Origin: Cephalopachus bancanus
Lineage: Eukaryota > Chordata > Mammalia > Primates > Tarsiidae
Direction of reading: 5' to 3'
DNA: 64,000 nt
Assembly: GCA_027257055.1 (NCBI GenBank)
Contig: JAPVLO010000044.1
Span: 4,154,001-4,218,000 of the forward strand
Numbering within the stretch: position 1 is the first letter of the stretch; each line of letters opens with the position of its first letter. Both the position numbers and the translations under genes were made by a program. Below the pieces are notes generated by a model that worked only from the letters and a program-made list of their open reading frames with translations, was not told the DNA's origin and did not search any database. Positions 11,312-19,970 of this stretch are shown here, piece by piece.

Positions 11312-11324
11312 TTCCCCCCTTTTA
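11312..11324 (-). promoter_or_regulatory. Polypurine tract of provirus
   Basis: Minus-strand TAAAAGGGGGGAA lies immediately upstream of the LTR's TGAAAT start. Retroviruses use such a tract to prime plus-strand DNA synthesis, and here it fixes the LTR edge and the element's orientation. Confidence 0.85.
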
Positions 11325-11440
11325 GTTATACATGAGTTAATTCATTGACTCATTGGTTATGGGTATGGAATTATAATAGGTTTTTACATGCATAAGTGTT
11401 AAAGAATTGATTTGTTGTTTTACAAAGCAAATAATTCAGT

Positions 11441-11743
11441 TTAATATACAAGACCCTGTGCATAGAAACAAGTTTTTCTGAGAGCAGCACAAAGTCCCCC
11501 TTGGAACAGGAAAAGCAAGTCTAGGCCTTTTTGATTTTGGAGGATATCTTCTGTTAGGGAGTTTACCTGGTTAAGGAGTTGGTCTATAGCAGATTGCGTG
11601 CAATTTAAGTCCAAATTAATGTCTTGTGCAATGTTAGTAAGCCAGCTAGCCCTAATTCTTTGTGGACCAGGGCAGTGGTGCTGAGTGCAGCCGTTCCAGT
11701 TACATTGAACTCGATTAAGGCAGGCACTAGTGGGGGGCAGCAC
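11441..11743 (-). pseudogene. Provirus env transmembrane-subunit remnant
   Basis: A 100-codon open stretch on the minus strand. It carries the heptad-rich and disulphide-loop part of a gammaretroviral TM subunit: a Gln/Asn/Leu-rich helix, then L-Q-N-Q-K-G-L-D and, about 15 residues on, a Cys-containing loop ending K-T-C-F-Y. No surface subunit is recognisable upstream, and the membrane anchor region is missing or scrambled, so this is a broken env. It sits directly upstream of the polypurine tract and 3' LTR, where env belongs. Confidence 0.78.
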
Positions 11744-14290
11744 ATTTCCAACAGGTTGCCAGAAGACCAGGAAGATTGAATAAAAGGGTCCCTTTCAGAC
11801 AGGAGTTAGTCATTTTTTTGGAACTTTTTGACGAAAACCAGGTCTTCAGGCTAGAACAGATGACATGGTGTGGAAGACAAAGCAGGCAAAGCAACACAGA
11901 CACTGGAGCAGAAGGGAGTGCACTGGGCCCAGAGAAGGGCAAGAGGCAAAAGGTTTACCTATTTTTCACCGGTTTTTATTATAAATTTGATTAAAGTAAT
12001 TTTTAAAGTCCAGTTCATGCGTTCTAACTGTTCAGAGCTTCGTGGCCGGTAGGCACAATGTTCAGTGCCTTGCTGACCAGTTGGGCTATAGAAGAGGTGA
12101 AGGCAGGACTGTTATCAGAGTCAATGGAGAGAGGGAGCCCAAACCTAGGAATAACTTTATTTAGTAGAGACTTTGTAACTGTAAGGGTGGTTTTATTTTT
12201 TGTGGCAAAAGCTTTTATCAATCCAGAAAACGTATTTATAAACACTAGTAAATAGCCACATCCTGCATGGGGAGGTTTTATTTCAGTGAAATTTATTTTT
12301 CATTTTTCTCCAGGACTTAATTCTTGGGCCATGATGCCTTCTGAAGGTCTGGGCCCTCGCACTGCATTGACTTGGGCACAGGCAGAGCATGTGGCAGCTG
12401 CCGTTGCAGCTATACTTTTAAGTCATTAATATGATAAAAACAGTTTGACAGCTTAGTTATTTTGGTGCTTCCCAAATGGGTGGTATAATGTAGTTGTCTT
12501 ACCAAAGTATGTCTGAGATCTTCAGGCAAAATAATTTTAGAGTCTTTGACCCACCATCTGATAGGATCCTTGTGGGCCCTTCCTGATCCAGTTGTTCTTT
12601 TTATCCTGGGTGTAGGTAGGCTGTCTTGGAAGAGAAGGAACTGGAAAAGTTTTAGTTAGCAGGATAGTCAGGGGCTCAGCTGGAAGTTCTGCTGCCTCTT
12701 GGGCCACTTGATCTGCCTGGTGTGTCCAATTTTTTGATGTCCCCTGCAGTGAATGACAGCTACCTTTTTGGGAAGCCATATAGCCTCTAAAAGAGCTAAG
12801 ATGTTGTTATTATTATTATTATTGCAGTAAGAAGTCCTTGTTTCTTGTAGATTATGGCAAGGACATGAAGTGTAGCAAAGGTATACCGGCTACTGGTGAA
12901 GATGTTTACCCGCTTTTCTGTTCCCCAGCACAGGGCTTGAGTTAAGGCAATTAACCCAGCTTTTTGAACATAGGTACCTTAAGGCAATGCCTGTGACCAG
13001 ATTATGTCAGGAGCAGTGGTTAAGGCTGCACCAGCCTTGCGGACTTCCCCTATTACCAGGCTGCTACCATCCATGAATAGGTCAGCATCAGCCTGACTTA
13101 AGGGAGTGTCCCAAAGATTAGGTCAGCTAGCCTGAGAGATGTTTAACATGTCTTCACAGTTATGAACTGGCATTTCCAGATTATCATTGGGTAACAGGTG
13201 GCTGGATTGAGTAGGAGAGAAAGTTAACCTAGGTTGGTCAAGTAGGAGACTTTGATACTGGGTGATGTGTGAGTTTGACATCCAGTGACCAGGAGCAAAG
13301 TTTCAACAGCATGGGGAACAGTTAAAACCAGGTTTTGGCCAAAAGTCAATTTATGTTTTCTTAACTAGTATGACTGTGACAGCAATGGCCCAGAGACAAG
13401 AGGACCAGCCAGAAGCCACAGAGTCCAGTTTTTTGACAAGTAAGCCACCGGTCTCCTCAAGCATTCTAAGGTTTGAGTGAGGACCCCTTTTGTAATTTCT
13501 TGTTATTCATGAATGAACAAGTGAAAAGACTTGATAACATCTGGGAGGGCTTGATTGAGAGCCATCTTTAACTGCTGGAATGCTTGTTCTTCAGTAGCAG
13601 TCCATCATTGGGCTGGTCCCCTGATCTGGCAGTGTATAGAGGTTTGGCAATTTCAGCAAAACCGGGGATTCATAACTGGCAATACCCTGCCACCCCCCAG
13701 GAATTCCCGTACCTGTTTCTTTGTGGTTGGTGTGGGAAATTAAAGAATTGCTTATTTCCAGGCCAAGGTCAGGGCTCACTTACCCTTTGTTAGCCGGTAT
13801 CCCAGGTAGGAAACTTCAGTTGAGCAGAGCTGTGCCTTTTTTGCTGACATACAGTAGCCTACATCTTGGAGGAGCTGTAACAGAGCCTTAGCACCATTTA
13901 AACAAGTATCCAAGTCTGCAGCTGCAAGCAAGAGATAATTTAAATACTGGAGTAAAGTACATTCAGAGTATAAGGAACAGAACCCTGACAAATTCTGGTG
14001 CAAGACTTCCCTGAAAAGGGTTGGGGAGTTCTTGGGTCTCTGTGATAACTGAGTCCAAGTTAGCTGACTGGGTCCCCTGAGTATGGATCACAACTGGAGG
14101 GTGATGCTTTGCGAATCTCAGCGAGTTGGTCCACCCAGACTGAAGGAAATTCCTGCTATAACTGTAAAAGCAAAGCTGACAAGATATTTTTAATGAGAGA
14201 ATTAGAAGAAGATAAGAGATATTTTTCAGAAAGTGGAACAGTGACTAGCACTTGATAAGCAGTGCCAGTAGGAATATACATTTTAGTTTT
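11744..14290 (-). pseudogene. Provirus pol remnant (RT, RNase H, integrase)
   Basis: Read right to left. RT lies about 13,780-14,290; the minus frame at 13,776-14,003 shows Q-Y-L-N-Y-L-L-L-A-A where a Y-x-D-D catalytic box belongs, so both catalytic aspartates are lost. The RT connection is about 13,590-13,780. RNase H is about 12,600-13,100, with D-L-F-M-D-G-S-S readable near 13,030-13,090 and an A-D-Q-V-A-Q-E-A-A helix near 12,700. The integrase core is about 12,024-12,245 with D-N-S-P-A-F-T-S, and the integrase C-terminal part lies near 11,800-11,870 (E-D-L-V-F). Multiple stops and shifts. No surface-envelope sequence is recognisable between integrase and TM, implying a large env deletion. 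Confidence 0.83.
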
Positions 14291-14291
14291 A

Positions 14292-14576
14292 TTAGGCAAG
14301 AACACAATAGTTGTTCTTAGTTTCCAGAGCAAATCTTGCCCCCATGTGAGGGTATGGGCAGTCAGGAGCTATTAGAAACGAGTTGGTGACCTGTTTCTGA
14401 CCTAGATTAACCATCCAGTTGGAGGTGAACTTGCAGTTTGTTATTGCCCCTGTTGTCCCTTGAACAGAAATTTGCTTCTTGGACATGGGTCCTAATGGTG
14501 ACTTTAGGACTGACAATTCCACCCCAGTGTCCACTAAGAGTTGGACTGGGTGGCCCCCGATAGTGGTGGTTACCAT
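14292..14576 (-). pseudogene. Provirus protease remnant
   Basis: A 94-codon open frame on the minus strand. The aspartic protease signature L-V-D-T-G-V-E-L-S-V-L is at about residues 15-25 with the catalytic Asp intact, followed by a flap-like T-G-A. The frame runs toward the RT. Gammaretroviral protease normally matures from a Gag-Pol fusion; here it is an isolated remnant between the gag nucleocapsid and RT debris. Fold and activity are not implied. Confidence 0.82.
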
Positions 14577-14689
14577 GGGCTCTTGGGAGCCTAAGGTAAA
14601 AGAGCCCTGGCCTTCTCAGTCTGAGTTATTTTCAATTTCACCAGTAGAGGGCAGGACCAGAACTGACTTAGGGTACTCTGTCTTTGGGC

Positions 14690-15430
14690 AGTGAGGGTAA
14701 TCTTTTATCCAGTGACCCAGATGTTTACTATGCACATTGATTTTTGACTAGCTGGATGCGTCTAGTTTTCTTTTGTTTCATTTTAGTTTTCTCCTCAAGC
14801 CAGGTTGGGAGACCTGGATGGCAGCAACTAATATTTTTGTCTGCCATTTTGTTGCTCTGTCCAATATCTTGTCTTCCTGTTTCTGTTCCTCAGCATTTCG
14901 GTTATTGAAAACTTTCTGAGCTACCTCAAGCAGCTGAGAAATGTTCATTCCTGCAAACCACTCAAGTTTCTGTAACTTTTTCCGGGTGTCAGGGGCTGCT
15001 TGAGCCACAAAAGCCAAATTAATAGTCCAAGCAATCTCAGGTGCCGAAGGGTCAAACAGGGTATACGTATGGAATGTCTCCTGAAGACGTTTAAGAAACA
15101 CCCCAGTGACTCCTTGGGACCCTGAATAATCTCGGTAGTTTGGGAAAAATTAATATGCTTTGGGGCTTCTTCCTTTAAACCAGCTAATAGAGTCCGGTGA
15201 AAAGTTTTTAATGTTCTAGACCCTGCCAAAGTGTTAGGGTCCCAATCTGGGCAACAGAAGGGAAAAACCTCCTCTAACATTTCCTGACTTTTTTCCTCTG
15301 TACCAGCCACTGAGGCCAGGACAGACTTTTTAGTCTCAGTTCTATTGTACTCTGGCTTTTTAGAAGCAAATAGGGTTAAAAAGGAGCTGCTGGCAACTAT
15401 CCCAGGTGGGAAGATGAATGTGCATGATTC
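14690..15430 (-). pseudogene. Provirus gag remnant (capsid, nucleocapsid)
   Basis: Two overlapping minus-strand frames (14,945-15,310 and 14,778-15,101) carry successive capsid blocks, with a frameshift in the overlap near 15,100. The first has P-D-W-D-P-N-T and ends in Q-G-P-K-E-S; the second continues L-K-R-L-Q-E-T-F. The order and the Q-G-P-K-E-S block fit the gammaretroviral capsid major-homology area. A nucleocapsid zinc-knuckle remnant (K-H-L-G-H-W with one upstream Cys, frame broken) lies at about 14,690-14,745. Matrix sequence further right (15,430-15,860) is not confidently recognisable. Confidence 0.78.
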
Positions 15431-16670
15431 ATTTTACCAGGGAGGTTCGAACCTATGGTTTCTCGGATTTTGGCAAGATTTCATTCTCTTGAGAAACAGG
15501 TAAAACAAGTTTTCCTTGAAGAATTAGCTGGGGCCTTTGTATATAGCACCCTGTCTTTTTAAAATTAGAAGTTCTGTCTCCATATAGTATGGCTTATGGG
15601 AAGGGTCCTGAGTTTTAAGAAAACATATCTTTAATTATGAAGGGGGAAGGATAGACTAAATTTGACCAATGGTTGATATAGGGAAACTGATTAGGATGAC
15701 CAAGGGTCTCTGTAACAACCTTCCAGGCAGACTAAATAACATGAACATCCAGAGACCCTGTGGAGGGTTATTCAACATTAAACACAGGCCAACTGTTTTC
15801 ACAGAGAATCCGGAGTCTGCCTTTGGAGAGATGGACACTGTAGTCCTTCGCAAACCTAACAGAGAAATTCCTTATTATACAGTCCCAGAGGACCAGAGGG
15901 CTTAGAAGCCTGTGACCCCATATTATCAAAACCAGTAAATTACAGGAGTCACCTAATGAAGATCAGCTCTCCAGCCATAAGAAGATAAGCAAAGGCTAAT
16001 AGAATTTCTGATCTGCTGACCAGTCCGAAAGTGCAACAGAAGCAAGCCCTGTGGCAAAGAGCACAGCAAGAATGCAAAACAGGGAAAGAGGACAAGGATG
16101 ACAGGGATATAGAAATACCATAGGCAGTTAGAAGTCAAAGTGGGTACCCAAATGGAAACCAGACACTAAACAGAGACTCTGTTTAGCCAATATTTTGGCT
16201 TAACGAACAGTGTCTAAGGAGTGGCCTTGTCTAATTCCGGCTACTTGGAAGGCTGAGGCAGAAGGATCGCTGGAGCCCAGTGGGTGGAATCTGGGTGACA
16301 GAGTGAGACTCCAACTCAAAAAAAAGAAGACTGACAGGTCGTGAATTCTGTGAACCCATAACAAACGACAAGCAAACAACAAAACAAACAATTAAAACAC
16401 AGTGACAGACAGGGTGCATCCGGACCAAGTCAGAAGAGTTATGGATCCTTGGAACAACCTCAGGGCAGAAAACAGATCCCGGAAACAACCTCAGGGCAGA
16501 AAACCAGAGGATTCTATTCAACCAATGTCTTGGCCTAATGAATGGTGTCCAAAAGGCGACCTCATCAGGCCGTGACTCCCTTAAACAGAATTGTGGCCAC
16601 AAACAGAACAAAACAGATTCTTACCTCCTAGGAGAATGTAGACGGACTCTGGTTCTTTTTTAGGCAACTT
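15431..16670 (-). other. Provirus 5' leader and matrix debris
   Basis: Lies between gag and the 5' LTR, so it should hold the primer-binding site, leader and start of gag. I could not find a convincing primer-binding site next to the LTR. It holds an Alu right arm (16,232-16,330) and short repeated blocks near 16,440-16,510. The 126-codon minus-strand frame at 16,231-16,611 runs through the Alu piece and is not a gene. Confidence 0.6.
16232..16330 (+). mobile_element. Alu right-arm fragment inside the provirus leader
   Basis: Begins 'taattccggctacttggaag', has 'caga' and 'aggatcgctggagcccag', and ends 'gacagagtgagactccaact' plus an A-rich tail. Only the right arm is present, and its centre is shortened ('gtgggtggaatctgggtgac'). 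It is therefore a truncated insertion or was trimmed by later deletion. Confidence 0.88.
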
Positions 16671-17046
16671 GACGCTGAGCAAAATTAGCAAAAAAAAAAA
16701 AAAGCTTATAAAGGCAAAAACTGCAAGTGGGCTACATAGCAAGGGGGTAAGGGAACAAGGAACTAAAAACAAAAGGGAACAATTACTTGGTGCACATCTG
16801 AAGCAAGGGTACAATTAGAACAAGGAATTTGTGGCTAGGGAGTTTCAAACAGTCAGCAAAAATGATCAGCGTGAACAGCTCATGGGAACAAAAGTGTGGG
16901 CCTGTGGTCATGGGAACGTTACAACAGTCACTTGTATACATTGGGGGGTCATTTTTAGGTTAGGCAGGTAGCTAAGATGGAGGATTTTAACAAAATGGAG
17001 TTACTTATGCCAAGCAAGCTATTTTAACCAAAGGAGAGATATTTCA
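16671..17046 (-). repeat. Provirus 5' LTR, missing its R/U5 end
   Basis: Homologous to 10,944-11,311 of the 3' LTR, ending at the shared 'gagatatttca'. The about 104 bp of the other LTR that hold the poly(A) signal and U5 (10,840-10,943) have no counterpart here; homology stops at 16,671. An A-run has also expanded at about 16,690-16,703. The loss probably removed the primer-binding site too. Confidence 0.85.
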
Positions 17047-17189
17047 CTCTTACCATTCTCTGAATCTTTCTGCACCTTGATTTGGGACTTCTCAGCTTCT
17101 GGAACTGTAAGAAATAAATTCTTCTTGTTTTTAAGTTAACCAGTCTAAAGCTCTTTGTTACAGCAGCCCAAATAGACTAAGACACCTAC

Positions 17190-18356
17190 GAAACGATGCT
17201 TACCATATGATCCATTAACCACACTCCTTGATATTTACCCAAAGGAGTTGCAAACATTCACACAGAAACCTGCACAAAACTATTTGTAGCAGCTTCATTC
17301 ATAGCTGCCAAAACTTGGAAACAACCAGGATGCCCTTCAGTAGATGAATGAGTAAATGAACTAGTACCTCCAGACAATGGACTATTACTCATCACAGAAA
17401 AAAAATAAGCTATCAAACCATGACAAGACATGGAGGAAACTTAAATGCTTATTACTAAGTGAAAAAAACCAATCTAAAAAGGCTACATGCTGTATGATTT
17501 CAATGACATGATATTATTAAAAATGCAATGCTATGATGACAGTAAAAGATCAGTGATTTTCAGGCATGCTGTTGCTTGCATGTCTTCACCAAAACTCATT
17601 TTGGAACCTTAATTCCCAGTTTGGCAATGTTGGGACATGGAAAATTTAAAAGATGGGGCCTAATAAGAGACATTTAGGTCATGGGAGTTCAGCACTTGTG
17701 GGCAGGTTGGTGCTATTCTTGTAATAGTGAATGAGTTCTTTTTCTTGCAAGACTTGATTAGTTTTCATGGGAATTAATTAGTTCTCATAAGACTGGTTAT
17801 TATCAAGTGAGGTTGCCCCTCATGTCTGGTCCCTTTTGGCATCCACTTCCCCTTCCACTTCTCTAACACATTGTGATGCAGCACAAATCCTTCAGCAGAA
17901 ACTGAGCACATTCTAGTTTGTGCTTTTTAGCTTTCTAGCCTCCAGTATCATGAGCCAAATAAGTCTCTTTATAAATTACCCAGTCACAGATATTCTGTCA
18001 TAGCAACACAAAACAGACAAGACAAGGGATTTGGGGGAATGGAGGAATAAATAGGCAGAATCCAGAGGATCCTTAGGGCAGTGAAACTAGTATGAATAAT
18101 ACTATAAAGCTAGATACATATCATTTAAATGTGTTCAAACCCATAGAACGTACAATAACAAGAAGAAACCTGATGTAAAGCAGTAAGTTTGGAGAATAAT
18201 GATGTGTTAATGTAGGTTGATCAGTTGTAACAAGTATACCACTCTAGTGGGAGGTGTTGATGATGGAGGAGGCTATGTATGTGTTGGGGAGGAATGGGAT
18301 ATCTCTATGCCTTCCTTTCAACTTTTCTATGAACTTAAAGCTGCTCTTTAAAAAAT
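17190..18356 (+). mobile_element. Old L1: ORF2 end and 3' UTR, split by a MaLR LTR
   Basis: Continuation of the L1 cut at 10,617. 'taccatatgatccattaacc' and 'ggatgcccttcagtagatga' are ORF2 C-terminal words, and 'aatgacatgatattatt' lies near the ORF end. After the MaLR LTR at 17,567-18,024 the 3' UTR resumes with 'agggcagtgaaactagtatg', 'tgtgttaatgtaggttgatc' and 'taccactctagtgggaggtg', ending in 'gctgctctttaaaaaa'. This 3' UTR type is typical of mammalian-wide L1M families. Confidence 0.87.
17567..18024 (+). mobile_element. MaLR LTR (MST-like), complete
   Basis: Opens TGCTGTTGCTTGC and closes GACAAGACA, flanked by aggca (17,562-17,566) and aggga (18,025-18,029), a 4-of-5 match for a 5-bp target duplication. 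Internal words include 'accaaaactcattttggaac', 'gatggggcctaataagagac', 'ttgtaatagtgaatgagttc', 'gagccaaataagtctcttta' and 'aattacccagtcacagatat', all in MST/THE-like LTR order. Confidence 0.9.
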
Positions 18357-18956
18357 GCATTCTTTTTAGAAACATGACATCACAAAGCACTAGCAAAGGT
18401 GAGAAACAACTAGAACTTTCATATATTTCTGGTGGAAATGCAAATTATAGAGTCATTTTGGGAAACAGTTTGTCAGTGTCTTATAAAGTTAAACATACTA
18501 GTACCATATGACCGTGCAAGTCCTACTCATAAATATTTACCCAAAAGAATAAAACATATTTTACATACAAATACCTATACACAAGTGTTCATAGGGGTTT
18601 TATTCTTAATCACTACAACTCAAAACTCCATCAACTGGCCATTTTATTTTTTAAAGCCGTGGTACATCTATACATTAGAATACCACCCAGGAACAAAAAA
18701 ATAACAAACTAATATAGGTTAAAAAAATATTAAAAATGAAAAACTCAAAGAGCAAAAACTACAAACTCTATGATTCCTTTTTTTTTTTTTTGAGTTTCTG
18801 GGAAGAAAAAAAACTAAAAAACTATAGAAATTAGATCTGTGGAGTAAGAGGTTGGCGATAAGGGTAGGGGTATTGACCACAGATGATTACAAGGGAAATT
18901 TGGGGAATAATGGTGGTAGTTATGCAACTATATGCAATTGTCAAATATTATATTTT
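18357..18956 (+). mobile_element. Second old L1 3' portion
   Basis: Begins with ORF2 C-terminal words 'caactagaactttcatatat' and 'ctggtggaaatgcaaattat', then 'ttataaagttaaacatacta', 'cataaatatttacccaaaag' and 'tacattagaataccacccag'. It ends in 3' UTR-like 'tggtggtagttatgcaacta'. It repeats the ORF2 end already seen at 10,520-17,520, so it is a different L1 copy joined tail-to-head. Reading frames are broken. Confidence 0.8.
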
Positions 18957-19384
18957 TTAAATCTGCATGTTCTAGTTGTTGCTTGTACCTAGAAATATAA
19001 TTGATTTTTGTATATTTATCTTAGCTCTAGGAAACTTGCTAAACTTTCCTATTACTGGTAATAGTTTCAAACTAGATGCTATTGAATTTTGTATGTAAAC
19101 AATTGTATAGGAGTCTTGTTACTTTAAATTTCCAGACTAGATTGAATTTTGTATGTAAACAATTGTATAGGAGTCTTGTTTCTCTAAATTTCCTATATTC
19201 TTATTTGTTCAATTATAGTGGCTAATATTTCTATTAAAATATTGTTTCTGAATTTTATAGAAATTTTATAGTAATACTTCTAAAGTTTTCACTATTAACT
19301 ATATTTGCAATCATTTTTTAGAAGACAGTATCAGTTTCAGGATTTTTTTTTACATTTCTAGTTTTACATAAATTTTTATTATGA
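18957..19384 (-). mobile_element. Old L1 ORF2, antisense, left part
   Basis: Antisense ORF2 words such as 'tgttctagttgttgcttgta' and 'tgatttttgtatatttatct' followed by 'ttgctaaactttcctattac'. Contains the 60-bp tandem duplication listed separately. The same antisense element appears to resume at 26,440 after a MaLR LTR and a full-length L1. Confidence 0.75.
19081..19193. repeat. 60-bp direct tandem duplication
   Basis: Unit 1 spans 19,081-19,140 and unit 2 starts at exactly 19,141. The first 40 bases (attgaattttgtatgtaaac...gagtcttgtt) are identical and the following 13 differ at two positions. The high identity compared with the decayed surrounding L1 shows that the duplication is much younger than the element it lies in. 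Confidence 0.95.
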
Positions 19385-19389
19385 ATGGG

Positions 19390-19744
19390 TATATTAGTCA
19401 CGTTGTGCTGCCATAACAAGAAAAGTCTCAGACTAGGTGGTTTAAACAGCATGTTTATTTTTTCACAGTTCTAAAGGCAAAAAACATCAGATCAAAGTGC
19501 CAGGTGATTCAGTTCTGGGTAGATTGTAGATGACTTCCTGACATATCATAACATGACAGGGAAAGAGAGGAGGAAGAAAGGCAGAGAGATCTTCTTTTTG
19601 TAAGATCATGAGGGTCCACCCTTATGATCTAATCAACCCTGATTACTTTCCAAAAGGCCTATCACAAGAAATCATCACATCGTCACATCTGGAATTAGGG
19701 TTTAAACATATTAATTTTAGGGGAACAAAATTAAATCCATAGCA
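19390..19744 (-). mobile_element. MaLR LTR (MST/MLT1-like), antisense
   Basis: The antisense layout runs 'tatattagtcacgttgtgct', 'gccataacaagaaaagtctc', 'tttattttttcacagttcta', 'gatctaatcaaccctgatta' and 'ttccaaaaggcctatcacaa', ending 'ttaaatccatagca'. Flanks atggg (19,385-19,389) and atgag (19,745-19,749) match at 4 of 5 bases as a 5-bp target duplication. Confidence 0.88.
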
Positions 19745-19970
19745 ATGAGTACTGAATTTCTTATAACTTTATTTTTTATTAATTGTCTTAATTTTAAAGA
19801 TGTGGGGTACAATTCAGAATTAGGTATACAAGTGGTCATCATACAGATAAAGTTGGGGCTCCCTTTGGTCCCCACTTTACTGGTTTGAGATCAGGTACTC
19901 TTACTGATACTGTGTGTCCCCTCTTTCCCCCCAGCAGTGTCCCTCTACTTCCAATTTCTTTCTTATTGTA

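Larger units (their letters stand above)
10840..17046 (-). mobile_element. Degenerate gammaretrovirus-like endogenous provirus
   Basis: A provirus on the minus strand with the order 5' LTR (right), leader, gag, pro, pol, env-TM remnant, polypurine tract, 3' LTR (left). Fragmentary frames carry a protease DTG motif, RT, RNase H and integrase blocks, and a transmembrane-envelope segment, so the class assignment (ERV1/gamma-like) is firm. All genes have stops, shifts or deletions; it cannot encode a full set of proteins. The bases ctctta occur at both junctions (10,834-10,839 and 17,047-17,052) and may be the target duplication. It sits inside a MaLR LTR. Confidence 0.92.
10618..17184 (+). mobile_element. 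MaLR LTR (MST/MLT1-like), split by a provirus
   Basis: The outer limits are clean: the element opens TGCTATCATCTG and closes GACTAAGACA, with the 5-bp target duplication cctac at 10,613-10,617 and 17,185-17,189, the size typical of ERVL/MaLR elements. The left half (10,618-10,839) has 'gtgatggttttgggaagtga' and 'ccatgtgaggacacagcaag'. The right half (17,047-17,184) has 'tctgcaccttgatttgggac', 'cttctggaactgtaagaaat' and 'cagcagcccaaatagactaa'. The halves align head-to-tail as a single LTR once the provirus is removed. Confidence 0.92.

Noticed and set aside
12058..12255. Plus-strand frames across the provirus as host genes
   Set aside because: They are shadows of minus-strand integrase sequence.
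16231..16611. 126-codon minus-strand frame
   Set aside because: Runs through an antisense Alu arm and provirus leader; no homology to a gag or host domain.
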